The position numbers and the translations under genes were made by a program. A DNA stretch of 43,368 nt from NCBI GenBank assembly GCA_030648265.1, contig JAUSHX010000004.1, forward strand, positions 1 through 43,368, read 5' to 3'. The notes beneath the pieces were generated by a model that worked only from the letters and a program-made list of their open reading frames with translations, did no database searches and was not told the DNA's origin. The stretch comes from a bacterium (lineage in GTDB: Bacteria; Patescibacteriota; Minisyncoccia; Phycocordibacterales; UBA2100). Shown here one piece after another: positions 15,541-23,717 of the stretch (position 1 is its first letter; each line of letters begins with the position of its first letter).

Positions 15541-16548
15541 ATGAAAATAGGCGTGATTGGCTACGGATACTGGGGCCCGAATGTCCTGCGAAACATGATT
15601 GCGCATACTGATGCGCATGTTTCCGTTGTTGCGGACCAAAACATGGAACGTCTGGCGGTACTTAAGAAAACGTACCCGGCAATACAAACGACGACCGATG
15701 CGCTTGATATAATTAACTCAAAGGATATAGATGCGATTGTCATTGCGACACCCGTACACACGCACCATCCACTCGCTCGCGCGGCGCTTCTCGCGGGCAA
15801 ACATGTTCTTGTAGAAAAACCCCTCGCAGGCTCCTTGCAGGACGCGGAGGACCTCGTTGCGCTCGCTGAAGAAAAACATCGGGTACTCATGGTTGACCAT
15901 ACGTTTCTCTACACAGGCGCCGTCCAGACAATAAAGAAACTTATTGATTCGGGGGAAATCGGGAAAATACAAAGTTTCAACTCCACGCGCTTCAATCTTG
16001 GTTTATTCCAAAGCGATATAAATGTTCTGTGGGATTTAGCGCCGCATGACCTCTCCATCCTGCTCTATCTCGTAGGGCGCATGCCAACCTTCGTCAATGC
16101 CATAGGAGCTTCTCACACAGGAAATGCCATTGAAAATATCGGCTATCTCACGATGCGTTACGACGATGGGATGATTGCGCACGTGAGCGTATCCTGGGTC
16201 TCACCCGTGAAGATTAGGCAGACTCTTATCACGGGAGATAAAAAGATGATTGTGTACGATGACACCGAACCGACGGAAAAGGTACGTGTGTACGAGACCG
16301 GTTACACCGTTCGCAATGATGAGGAAAAACGCCGCCTGTATACGGATTACCGAAGCGGCGATATCCATATTCCCAAAACGAGCACCAAGGAAGCCCTGCA
16401 AGGCGTTGTTGAAGATTTTGTGCGCGCCATACAAAAAGGAACACAACCTCTGTCAGATGCTCGGTTTGGCTTGAATGTGGTTCGCATACTTGATGCCGCG
16501 GAGCGTTCCTTGAAAACCGGCGGTGCCGAGGTGCGTTTTGCTTCGTGA
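15541..16548 (+). CDS. Gfo/Idh/MocA oxidoreductase, WbpB/WlbA-like
   Basis: 335 residues. The NAD site GVIGYGYWGPNVLRNM is at 4-19, the family EKP motif is in HVLVEKPLAGS, and HTFLY follows. In Wbp-type pathways this enzyme oxidises C3 of UDP-GlcNAcA to a 3-keto sugar. The next genes are a DegT aminotransferase and, after a GT2 gene, a hexapeptide acetyltransferase, the same trio as WbpB/WbpE/WbpD. Function is therefore inferred from family plus context. ATG 15541 gives the standard family start; ATG 15502 would add 13 unlikely residues and would start upstream of the -10 box. Confidence 0.82.
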   Translation: MKIGVIGYGYWGPNVLRNMIAHTDAHVSVVADQNMERLAVLKKTYPAIQTTTDALDIINSKDIDAIVIATPVHTHHPLARAALLAGKHVLVEKPLAGSLQDAEDLVALAEEKHRVLMVDHTFLYTGAVQTIKKLIDSGEIGKIQSFNSTRFNLGLFQSDINVLWDLAPHDLSILLYLVGRMPTFVNAIGASHTGNAIENIGYLTMRYDDGMIAHVSVSWVSPVKIRQTLITGDKKMIVYDDTEPTEKVRVYETGYTVRNDEEKRRLYTDYRSGDIHIPKTSTKEALQGVVEDFVRAIQKGTQPLSDARFGLNVVRILDAAERSLKTGGAEVRFAS

Positions 16549-16549
16549 T

Positions 16550-17650
16550 ATGGACCGCGTTCCTTTTTTCGACCTCAAGCGGCAATACGCGCAACTGAAG
16601 GGCGAACTTATTCCCGCGATTAAATCTGTCATGGAAAAGACGGCATTCTCCGGCGGGGAATTCACCAGTCTCTTTGAGAAGGAGTTCGCCGCATATTGCG
16701 GCGTTCAATATGCGCGGGGACTGAATAGCGGCACGTCGGCTCTTCACCTGGCGCTCCTTGCTCTCGGTATCGGTCCCGGGGACGAGGTGATAGTGCCATC
16801 GCACACATTCATCGCGAGCGCCTGGGGAATCTCATATGTGGGAGCAAAGCCGGTGTTCGTTGACTGCCTTCCTGATACATGGGAAATAGATCCGAAGGCA
16901 GTTGAGGACGCGATTACAAAGAAAACCCGGGCGATTATATGCGTCCATTTATATGGAGTGCCATCAGACCTTGGCGCATTAAAGAAAATTGCAAAAAAGC
17001 GGAATCTTTTCATTATTGAAGATTGCGCACAGGCGCATGGGGCGTTGTACAAAAACGTGAAGGTCGGCGGCATTGGAGATATAGGCTGTTTCAGTTTCTA
17101 TCCCAGCAAGAACCTCGGAGCGTTTGGAGAAGCAGGGGCAATCGTCACGAATGACAAAGCGTTGGCAGAGCGTGTGGGAAAGCTCCGCTCGCACGGAGAG
17201 AAAGAGAAATATTCGCACGAAATGGTCGGATACAACATGCGCATGGATGGAATACAGGCCGCGGTACTTTCCGTGAAGCTCCGTTATTTGGATGCGTGGA
17301 ACAAACGCAAGGCGCAGATTGCAAAAAAATATCGGGATGGCACCACTAATCCGGCGGTCACGCTCCAGGTCATTCCGAGAGATGTGACACCGGCGTATCA
17401 TTTGTTTGTAGTCACGACACCAAACCGGCAAAAGTTTATTGAACATTTGAAGTCGCGCGGCATTGACACCGCGCTCCACTATCCCGTTCCGTGCCATCTG
17501 CAAAAAGCATATGCGTCTCTGCGATATAAAAGAGGCGGCCTGCTGAATACAGAATATATAGCCGACCATTGCGTATCACTCCCACTATTTCCGGAAATGA
17601 CGGACCGAGAAGTCAATCAAGTCATTCAGGCAGTCAATTCTTACGTATAA
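16550..17650 (+). CDS. DegT/DnrJ/EryC1 aminotransferase, WbpE/WlbC-like
   Basis: 366 residues. PLP-dependent sugar aminotransferase, with GTSALHLALLALG for cofactor phosphate binding, IIEDCAQAHGA with the cofactor-contacting Asp, and Lys187 in FSFYPSKNLGAFGEAG as the Schiff-base lysine. Opening FDLKRQYAQLKGEL is typical of the WbpE/WecE/QdtB group. It would place an amino group on the 3-keto sugar from the preceding oxidoreductase. The ATG is 1 nt after the previous stop. Confidence 0.88.
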   Translation: MDRVPFFDLKRQYAQLKGELIPAIKSVMEKTAFSGGEFTSLFEKEFAAYCGVQYARGLNSGTSALHLALLALGIGPGDEVIVPSHTFIASAWGISYVGAKPVFVDCLPDTWEIDPKAVEDAITKKTRAIICVHLYGVPSDLGALKKIAKKRNLFIIEDCAQAHGALYKNVKVGGIGDIGCFSFYPSKNLGAFGEAGAIVTNDKALAERVGKLRSHGEKEKYSHEMVGYNMRMDGIQAAVLSVKLRYLDAWNKRKAQIAKKYRDGTTNPAVTLQVIPRDVTPAYHLFVVTTPNRQKFIEHLKSRGIDTALHYPVPCHLQKAYASLRYKRGGLLNTEYIADHCVSLPLFPEMTDREVNQVIQAVNSYV

Positions 17651-17657
17651 AACAAAT

Positions 17658-18374
17658 ATGAGGCAAAGCTGGTCCATCGTCGTATTCTGTTTTAATGAAG
17701 CAGGAATGGTGGGAGAGATTGTAAATCTCATCGTGAGACAGTTTGACGAACACCGAAAGAATCTATACGAGATAATTGTTGTGGACGATGGCTCTACAGA
17801 CGGCTCATATGAAGTGATTGCCGCTCTTAAGCGTGCCCGACCGGATGTGATAAAAATAATCCGGCACGAGAAAAATCTCGGCATTGGTGCGGCGCTGCGC
17901 CATGGCTACGAAGCCGCAAAAAATGAAAATCTGACAGCAGTTCCGGCAGACGGTCAATTTGATGTGCAAGAATTAATACCTCATCTCAATATTGAAAATA
18001 ATACCTTCATATCATTCTATCGTCTGGAAAATGTGCAGTATTCGCCATTCCGCAACGCGTTATCGGCCGCGAATAAATATGTGAATAGAGTTTTTAACGG
18101 CATTGAGTTAAAAGATGTGAATTGGGTCAAGATATACAAGAGAGAAGCTATAAGGTCGTTTCCTTGGAAACTGAAGAGTTCGTTGATAGAGAGTGAGATT
18201 TGCGCGAAGCTCTTGCTCCGCGGGGAGCGGGCTATCGAGGTGTTATCCTATTATCACCCTCGCAAATCGGGGAAGAGCAAAGGCGCTTCACTCCCTGTTA
18301 TCATCCATGCACTTCGAGAAACGATGAAGCTGATATTGGTTGTGCGAGAGTTCAGAAAGAGCTTACTGAAATAA
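17658..18374 (+). CDS. Glycosyltransferase family 2 (DPM1-like)
   Basis: 238 residues of GT-A fold. IVVFCFNEAGMV opens the nucleotide-binding domain, IIVVDDGSTDGSYEVI carries the first acidic site, and NLGIGAALRHGYEAA is the DPM1-type loop. The usual DxD region reads PADGQFDVQEL. There is no membrane segment. It may transfer a sugar to a polyprenyl phosphate, feeding the GT-C enzymes nearby. The gene is visibly more AT-rich than its neighbours, especially in the middle. Confidence 0.85.
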   Translation: MRQSWSIVVFCFNEAGMVGEIVNLIVRQFDEHRKNLYEIIVVDDGSTDGSYEVIAALKRARPDVIKIIRHEKNLGIGAALRHGYEAAKNENLTAVPADGQFDVQELIPHLNIENNTFISFYRLENVQYSPFRNALSAANKYVNRVFNGIELKDVNWVKIYKREAIRSFPWKLKSSLIESEICAKLLLRGERAIEVLSYYHPRKSGKSKGASLPVIIHALRETMKLILVVREFRKSLLK

Positions 18375-18375
18375 C

Positions 18376-18864
18376 ATGAAGAAAATCACCGAACAATCTG
18401 ATAGAAAAAACGTGCGCGACGTAAGCGTGGGAGAAAATGTCCGTATCTTCGATTTTGTAAATTTATACGAGTGCCAAATCGGCGATTCCTCCAAAGTCGG
18501 GTCATTCGTTGAGATCCAGCGGGGAGCTATAATCGGCAAGAATTGCAAGATTTCTTCGCATTCATTTATTTGCGAAGGGGTTACCATAGAAGACGGTGTT
18601 TTTATCGGACACGGGGTCATGTTTATCAATGACAAAAATCCGCGAGCTGTAAGGGATGATGGAAAAATGCAGACAGACGCGGACTGGAAGGTTGTTCGGA
18701 CGCTGGTGAGGCGTGGCGCCTCCATCGGTTCCAATGCTACGATTCTCGCCGGAATTACGATTGGCGAGAGGTCTCTTGTAGGCGCGGGAGCTGTCGTGAC
18801 GAAAGACGTGCCTGATGGCGCGACTGTGGTAGGAAATCCCGCTCGGCCTCTTGCTAAGGATTAG
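18376..18864 (+). CDS. Hexapeptide-repeat N-acetyltransferase, WbpD/WlbB-like
   Basis: 162 residues. Left-handed beta-helix repeats (IGDSSKVGSFVEIQ, IGKNCKISSHSFI, IEDGVFIGHGVMF) are interrupted by a loop with DKNPRAVRDDGK, then continue through RRGASIGSNATILAGITIG to GNPARPL. This layout, including the FxNDKxPRA loop, fits the WbpD/WlbB acetyltransferases that acetylate the 3-amino group of UDP-sugar acids. With the two genes upstream it completes a three-enzyme set. Its end overlaps the convergent GtrA gene by 11 nt. Confidence 0.85.
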   Translation: MKKITEQSDRKNVRDVSVGENVRIFDFVNLYECQIGDSSKVGSFVEIQRGAIIGKNCKISSHSFICEGVTIEDGVFIGHGVMFINDKNPRAVRDDGKMQTDADWKVVRTLVRRGASIGSNATILAGITIGERSLVGAGAVVTKDVPDGATVVGNPARPLAKD

Positions 18865-19312
18865 GACTTGCTTCAGACGCGGCTTCTCCCACAGGCCGTT
18901 TGAAGACAAGCAATTTGTATCCGAAGAAGTTCCCGAGAACAGACACCGGGATTGTAATAAGCACGGCGATATTCGCCCACAGTATCGGCGAAATCCCCGC
19001 AGGGGCTCCGAGACCGTTCACCAGAAATGAAATAATCCCGACATTGAGCAAGGCAACGGTGGTTGAAACCGTAAAGAATAAAACATATTCACGATGCGCA
19101 CGTTCCTTGGATTGGAACACGATACGTTTATTCCAAAAAAAAGAATGCGTGACAACAATCGCAAATGTTGCCATTGAAAAAAAAGTAATCTCAATACCCC
19201 GCGTGATGCCGGAAATCCACATGAAGAAATTAAAGATACCGATGCCGAGCAGTGTGTTTAAAATACCGACGATGCCGTAACGTACAAACTGCCAGTTCAG
19301 GATTTTATTCAT
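18854..19312 (-). CDS. GtrA-family membrane protein
   Basis: 152 residues with four hydrophobic helices; FVRYGIVGILNTLLGIGIF and a final GYKLLVFKRP are typical of GtrA. Proposed role: moving lipid-linked sugars across the membrane. The 3' end overlaps the acetyltransferase gene on the other strand by 11 nt. It lies downstream of the HD-HAD gene on the same strand with a 50-nt gap, so may not share its role. Confidence 0.85.
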   Translation of the reverse strand: MNKILNWQFVRYGIVGILNTLLGIGIFNFFMWISGITRGIEITFFSMATFAIVVTHSFFWNKRIVFQSKERAHREYVLFFTVSTTVALLNVGIISFLVNGLGAPAGISPILWANIAVLITIPVSVLGNFFGYKLLVFKRPVGEAASEASPNP

Positions 19313-19362
19313 AGTGAAGGATATGTGTTGGAATTTAAATCAGAGTAATCGGGATGAAAAAT

Positions 19363-20724
19363 CTATTCTTGCGGCATGATTTCCTTCATTGCCCGTTTTA
19401 ACTGTGCCGGGCTTTCATAGACTACTGCCTTCATCTTAGCGTTTCTGGCGTTTTGTACATATTCAGGATTGTCGTCAATGAAGAGACATCCCTGTGGCGG
19501 AAGCCATAATCTGGTGGCTGCTATAGAGAACGCCTCCGGTTTACTTTTGGTCACCCCGATCTCGGGAGAAAGGATTCTGACGTCAAACGGCTTATACACG
19601 CCGGTTCGATCATAAGCCTCAATATGCGGTTTGACGGTGTCGGAGAAAACCGCCAATTTGAAGCCGGATTTTTTGAGAGTACCTATAAGTCCCTCAAGTT
19701 CGGGGTCAATGTTTGTTTGAAGATGTCTCGTCAATAGATTTTCATAACCAACCGGCAAGGATTTACCGACCATTTGGGAGAACTTTTTCCAAAACTCCTC
19801 TGAATCCATTGCGCCAATCTGAAGTTTGGGCACCAATTCGTCCCAGGCACTCGTCACTACGCGGGTATCAAGGTCGAGACTTCTTGATATGTCTTGCATA
19901 ATTTCCGAATCGGGATTTCTAACCAAGACATTTCCCACATCAAACATCACCGCCTGAACCCGCGTTTCAGATTCCTCCTCCAAAATTTTTGTTCTCATCT
20001 CCTCCAAATCTACGTGACGGCTTTTAAACCAGTCAAAACTGGCACGGTAGATTCTCTCTGAGAAATTTACAACATCCGAATTCAGCTTTTTTTCACTCGC
20101 CCACAAAGGGGCAAGACCAGTCGTCAATCGGTAGTTACTTCTGGAGGATCGATGGTGTTGCATTACTTCCTCAAACGTAAGTATGCTTCCGTCCGCTTTT
20201 CTCTTTCCGCAAATGTCAGCCATCATTATGACTTTTTGCGCAGGCGATAAGCCATTCATCACCTGCTCTACGTCATTCTGATTTCCCGGATTCCGGTTTG
20301 TGAATATCCTAACGTCCGGGGTTTTTTTAAGCAAAGATTCTCGCATGCCCATTCTCCGCAGTGTGCGGTTTTCAATCAATTCTTCACGCAACCAGCGTTG
20401 CGTGATAAATCTGCCAAAATCATGCAGTAACCCGAGACATTCCATCTCATTTTTATCAAGTCCCATCAGTCCCGCCATTTTCTTCGAAAACTTTCCGGCT
20501 AACTGTAGGTGAGCATGAAGTTGAAAATTCTCGACGGTAACCGGGGAAACGGTCTCAATCAATTTTCTCGTCATTTCTACATCCTTTAGGTTGAAATCTC
20601 TATCTTGTACCAAGGCCGACTCGGCTATGATGGGAGTGCCAATTTCAATTGCCCTGCTCGTTAATTGACGAATCATCTGACGCTCACGTAACAACGGTGA
20701 GGAGCTTTTCCCGTGTTCATTCAT
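19363..20724 (-). CDS. HD-domain and HAD-hydrolase fusion protein
   Basis: 453 residues. The N-terminal part (about 60-190) has an HD-type metal site: HAHLQLAG, then LGLLHDFGRF with the His-Asp pair at 101-102, then MADICG. The C-terminal part (about 255-440) is a HAD phosphatase of the YihX type: VMFDVGNVLV (nucleophile Asp262, with Gly replacing the second Asp as in that subgroup), VFSDT, a Lys in TKSKPEAF and FIDDNPEYV. HD domains hydrolyse phosphoesters of nucleotides; HAD-YihX acts on sugar or nucleotide phosphates. I do not know a named protein with both. TGT-TACACT ends 8 nt before ATG 20724, supporting that start. Confidence 0.78.
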   Translation of the reverse strand: MNEHGKSSSPLLRERQMIRQLTSRAIEIGTPIIAESALVQDRDFNLKDVEMTRKLIETVSPVTVENFQLHAHLQLAGKFSKKMAGLMGLDKNEMECLGLLHDFGRFITQRWLREELIENRTLRRMGMRESLLKKTPDVRIFTNRNPGNQNDVEQVMNGLSPAQKVIMMADICGKRKADGSILTFEEVMQHHRSSRSNYRLTTGLAPLWASEKKLNSDVVNFSERIYRASFDWFKSRHVDLEEMRTKILEEESETRVQAVMFDVGNVLVRNPDSEIMQDISRSLDLDTRVVTSAWDELVPKLQIGAMDSEEFWKKFSQMVGKSLPVGYENLLTRHLQTNIDPELEGLIGTLKKSGFKLAVFSDTVKPHIEAYDRTGVYKPFDVRILSPEIGVTKSKPEAFSIAATRLWLPPQGCLFIDDNPEYVQNARNAKMKAVVYESPAQLKRAMKEIMPQE

Positions 20725-20772
20725 AGACGCTAAGTGTAACAACTTCTTTCCTTTGTGCCATTAATCATTTTC

Positions 20773-20801
20773 TTGCTTAGGCGGTAATAACATTCTATAG
20801 T
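20773..20801 (+). promoter_or_regulatory. Promoter with -35 TTGCTT and -10 TATAGT, leaderless aminotransferase gene
   Basis: TTGCTT (20773-20778), 17-bp spacer, TATAGT (20796-20801), then 6 nt to the ATG at 20808. The predicted transcript starts on the start codon. The best complete promoter seen in the window. Confidence 0.6.
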
Positions 20802-20807
20802 CTTTGA

Positions 20808-21956
20808 ATGCGCGACACATTCCTCGTATTCGGCTCTCCGCTCATAGAGAGCCGTGAGATAGATGAGGTTGTTGCAACGCTGAAAAGCGGATGGATTGGC
20901 ACCGGCCCCAAGACCCATCGGTTTGAAGAAGATTTTCGCGCCTATAAAGGCGTGAAATACGCGATAGCACTCAGCTCCTGCACCGCCGCTCTGCATCTCG
21001 CGCTCAAAGTTGTCGGAGTCAAATCCGGCGATGAGGTCATTGTTCCTTCCATGACATTTGCGGCGACGGCGAACACGGTCGTGCACTGCGGCGCGATGCC
21101 GGTATTTGCTGATTGTGATACAAAGACACAAAACATAGATCCTGCGGATATTCGGCGCAAGATTACAAAGCGCACGAAAGCAATCGTGGTCGTGCACATG
21201 GCGGGACGCCCGTGCGAGATGAATGAAATAATGGCTCTTGCGAAGAAGTTCAAGCTGAAGGTGATTGAAGACGCCGCGCATGCCGTTGAGACAGAATACA
21301 AAGGCAAAAAAATCGGCACTATCGGGGACATCGGAACTTTTAGTTTCTATGTAACAAAAAATCTTGTTACGGCAGAAGGCGGAATGGCAATTACGAACAA
21401 CAAAAAGTACGCAGAAGAGATGCGCGTACTCTCGCTCCATGGCATGAGCGCGGACGCGTGGAAACGATACGGCGACGATGGATATAAGCACTACGACGTC
21501 GTTGAGGCCGGCTACAAGTACAACATGACGGATATCCAGGCGTCTCTCGGGCTCCATCAGCTCGCGCGCGTGGAGAAAAACTGGAAACGGCGCGAGAAGA
21601 TATGGAATCGGTACATGAAGGAACTGACCGGACTTCCCGTTATCCTACCCGCTCCCATAGAGAAGGGGACGCGCCATGCCTACCACCTCTTCACCATACT
21701 CGTTGACACCGACAAAGCGAAGGTAAGTCGGGACCAATTCTTGAGCGAAATGACCAAGCGCAACATCGGCACAGGCGTGCACTTTTGCGCTCTGCATTTA
21801 CAGCCGTTCTACCGCAAACTTTGCGGGCACAAGGTCGGAGACCTTCCGAATTCTGAATGGATCGGCGATAGGACGGTATCCATCCCATTTTCGGCAAAAC
21901 TTACTGATGATGATGTGTCGGACGTAATCGCGGCAATCAAAGAGATACTTTCGTAG
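20808..21956 (+). CDS. DegT/DnrJ/EryC1 aminotransferase
   Basis: 382 residues. The PLP lysine is Lys184 in FSFYVTKNLVTAEGGM, with SSCTAALHLALKVVG and VIEDAAHAVE as the other cofactor sites. The TKNLVTAEGG form resembles ArnB/PglE-type sugar 4-aminotransferases more than WbpE, so a 4-keto-sugar (for example from RmlB) is a likely substrate; this is an inference. The gene is isolated: divergent from HD-HAD and meeting the next gene stop to stop with no spacer. Confidence 0.87.
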   Translation: MRDTFLVFGSPLIESREIDEVVATLKSGWIGTGPKTHRFEEDFRAYKGVKYAIALSSCTAALHLALKVVGVKSGDEVIVPSMTFAATANTVVHCGAMPVFADCDTKTQNIDPADIRRKITKRTKAIVVVHMAGRPCEMNEIMALAKKFKLKVIEDAAHAVETEYKGKKIGTIGDIGTFSFYVTKNLVTAEGGMAITNNKKYAEEMRVLSLHGMSADAWKRYGDDGYKHYDVVEAGYKYNMTDIQASLGLHQLARVEKNWKRREKIWNRYMKELTGLPVILPAPIEKGTRHAYHLFTILVDTDKAKVSRDQFLSEMTKRNIGTGVHFCALHLQPFYRKLCGHKVGDLPNSEWIGDRTVSIPFSAKLTDDDVSDVIAAIKEILS

Positions 21957-23156
21957 TCACTTGATTTCGTAGGGCAGTGTTTCAGGCATTGCCGGCTTTT
22001 CATCGTATTGAAGCCGCTTGTGGCCAAAGAGCACTTTCCGGTACAATTCCACCCAGCCGGCAGTAGACATCTCCATAGTAAAGAAGCGGCTCCTTTTTAG
22101 TCCGCGTTCAATCAGCATATTCCGCACTTCCGGTTTGTGCACGAGGGCGAGCGCTTCAGCAAGCGCCTCCGGATTGTGCGGGTCAATAATGACAGCGGCG
22201 TTGCCCGCGACTTCGGGCATAGCCGTGACGCCTGAAGTGATGACGGGAACTTTGCATGCCCATGCCTCAAGGATGGGCATACCGAACCCTTCGCTCAATG
22301 TGACGAATGGGAGTGCGGTGGCACCGCAGTAGATAGATGGCATATCTTCCGTCTCAATATAACCGACGAATTTTATATCAGATGAAAATGGCGAAGCGGG
22401 CACTTCACCGAATGAGCGCAGGTATTCATCTTTCGTGCTTCCAGCAAGTACCAACAGCTCCTTCGTATCAGGATTGTGTTCCCGGTACTTGATATACGCC
22501 ATCACAAGATTGCCGACATTTTTGTGCAAGCGGAAACGCCCCATAAAAAGAATATATGAGCCTTTGACGAGACCGTATTTTCGCAGCACCGAGCAGACAT
22601 GGTCGTCGCTTGGCAGGGAATCGTACATTTGGTCAAGCGAAGGGATAATCGTGAACACTTTTTCGGGCGGTACGCCGTAGGCGTAAATGATTTCTCTGTT
22701 GGCATATCCTGTTACCCCGACCATCGCGTCAGCATATTTGCTGAACCAAATGAGCGTGTAGTTGTACACGGTGCGCGACCACGACCAAATATCGGTGGGA
22801 CTAAGAATATCGCCGCCACCGTGCGTCATAATCACTTTTTTCTTCGCAGGGAAGAGCCAGAAGAAGGGATACACGCGCGGCATGAACCAATGAACGATAT
22901 CAAACTCTTCTTTTGTTGTAAGACAGAAGCGGATAAATGAAATGAAGCGCGTGGCGACGGGCAATTTGATACGGGGCAATAGTATCTCTCGCGCCTGTTT
23001 GTAAAGCGGCTGGTCAGGATTCGGCTCGTAATGTATGAGGGTAATTTCAAAGGAAGGATCTTTGAGAAGCTCTGTAATGAGGCGGCGATAATAGGGCGTG
23101 CGCTCGGGCTTCCTATCAAGCAAATCGGTGATCATCGCCAGCCGTATTTTTTTCAT
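21957..23156 (-). CDS. Glycosyltransferase family 4
   Basis: 399 residues. FDIVHWFMPRVYPFF and VIMTHGGGD lie in the acceptor half; SYILFMGRFRLHKNVGNLVMAY and LSEGFGMPILEAWACKVPVIT (E-x7-E) in the donor half. It follows the small membrane protein by 6 nt, forming a two-gene minus-strand unit. A retaining transferase is expected; the sugar is unknown. Confidence 0.9.
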   Translation of the reverse strand: MKKIRLAMITDLLDRKPERTPYYRRLITELLKDPSFEITLIHYEPNPDQPLYKQAREILLPRIKLPVATRFISFIRFCLTTKEEFDIVHWFMPRVYPFFWLFPAKKKVIMTHGGGDILSPTDIWSWSRTVYNYTLIWFSKYADAMVGVTGYANREIIYAYGVPPEKVFTIIPSLDQMYDSLPSDDHVCSVLRKYGLVKGSYILFMGRFRLHKNVGNLVMAYIKYREHNPDTKELLVLAGSTKDEYLRSFGEVPASPFSSDIKFVGYIETEDMPSIYCGATALPFVTLSEGFGMPILEAWACKVPVITSGVTAMPEVAGNAAVIIDPHNPEALAEALALVHKPEVRNMLIERGLKRSRFFTMEMSTAGWVELYRKVLFGHKRLQYDEKPAMPETLPYEIK

Positions 23157-23162
23157 GATGAT

Positions 23163-23609
23163 TTATTGCCGTGGCGCCACCTGAAATAAAACCAAAGCAA
23201 CAACGGACAATATGATGGCCGCGAGGGAATAGTAGCTAATGGTTGCAAGAGTGCCCGCCCGATACATTTGTACGATGTCATAACCCAGTAGCACAAGCAG
23301 AGTAGAGATGGTTACCGCTAGGAACAGGTACGAAATGAGAGGCGTCATGGTTATCGCCTTGTACTGCAAAACGTTTTGAATAAAGAAAAATGCGCCGGCG
23401 ACGATGCCCATGAGTATGGCGTAACCGGCAATATTCCAGATGTTCTCGCCGCGAACAATTGCCTGCGCGCCAGCTCCGAGCACGTACACTAGCCCCATGA
23501 TTCCGACGAACAAATAGGACGCCATACCGGAGCTGACTGCCCCTCGTGCGAAAATCAAACCGACACCTGCGAGAATTCCAGCAATAACCGATAGAGGAAA
23601 CCATCCCAT
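23163..23609 (-). CDS. Small EamA/DMT-like membrane protein
   Basis: 148 residues with about five hydrophobic helices, including GWFPLSVIAGILAGVGLIF and PLISYLFLAVTISTLLVLLG. This is about half an EamA/DMT transporter and resembles small flippase-like subunits. The start at 23609 is chosen because TGC-TATAAA (23617-23625 on the minus strand) ends 7 nt before this ATG. The in-frame ATG at 23639 lies inside a terminator-like hairpin. Its promoter and first four codons are repeated at 24824-24848, beyond the Fic gene. It probably shares a transcript with the GT4 gene downstream. Confidence 0.65.
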   Translation of the reverse strand: MGWFPLSVIAGILAGVGLIFARGAVSSGMASYLFVGIMGLVYVLGAGAQAIVRGENIWNIAGYAILMGIVAGAFFFIQNVLQYKAITMTPLISYLFLAVTISTLLVLLGYDIVQMYRAGTLATISYYSLAAIILSVVALVLFQVAPRQ

Positions 23610-23634
23610 GGCGGTATTTATAGCATAAAAAAAG
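23596..23634 (-). repeat. Promoter-and-start repeat, copy 1 (functional copy at the EamA-like gene)
   Basis: On the minus strand: a U-tract, extended -10 TGC-TATAAA, 7 nt, then ATGGGATGGTTTC. Copy 2 at 24813-24848 shares the -10, spacing and first four codons (MGWF). The copies flank the Fic gene as imperfect direct repeats. Confidence 0.65.
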
Positions 23635-23656
23635 GGCATCTTGCGAGATGCTCTTT
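23627..23656 (-). terminator. Orphan terminator-like hairpin upstream of the EamA-like gene
   Basis: On the minus strand, an 11-bp stem AAAGAGCATCT with loop CGCA, one mismatch, followed by seven U residues. No minus-strand gene lies directly upstream, only the start of the plus-strand Fic gene. It looks like a terminator separated from its gene by the Fic insertion. Confidence 0.5.
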
Positions 23657-23662
23657 CGCGAC

Positions 23663-23711
23663 TTGTTAGAAACGTATCATTATGCTAGTATAAACGTATC
23701 AATGTGATACG
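23663..23711 (+). promoter_or_regulatory. Fic promoter with three CGTATCA operator half-sites
   Basis: -35 TTGTTA (23663-23668), 17-bp spacer, extended -10 TGC-TAGTAT (23683-23691). CGTATCA occurs at 23673-23679 and 23695-23701, exactly 22 bp apart (two helical turns), and inverted at 23705-23711, making a CGTATCA-ATG-TGATACG palindrome over the start of transcription. The Fic protein begins with a winged helix, so autoregulation is likely. Confidence 0.55.
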
Positions 23712-23717
23712 AAAAGT

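Noticed and set aside
20730-21557. 275-codon minus-strand frame
   Set aside because: Fully antisense to the DegT aminotransferase, with no recognisable domain; a by-product of codon bias.
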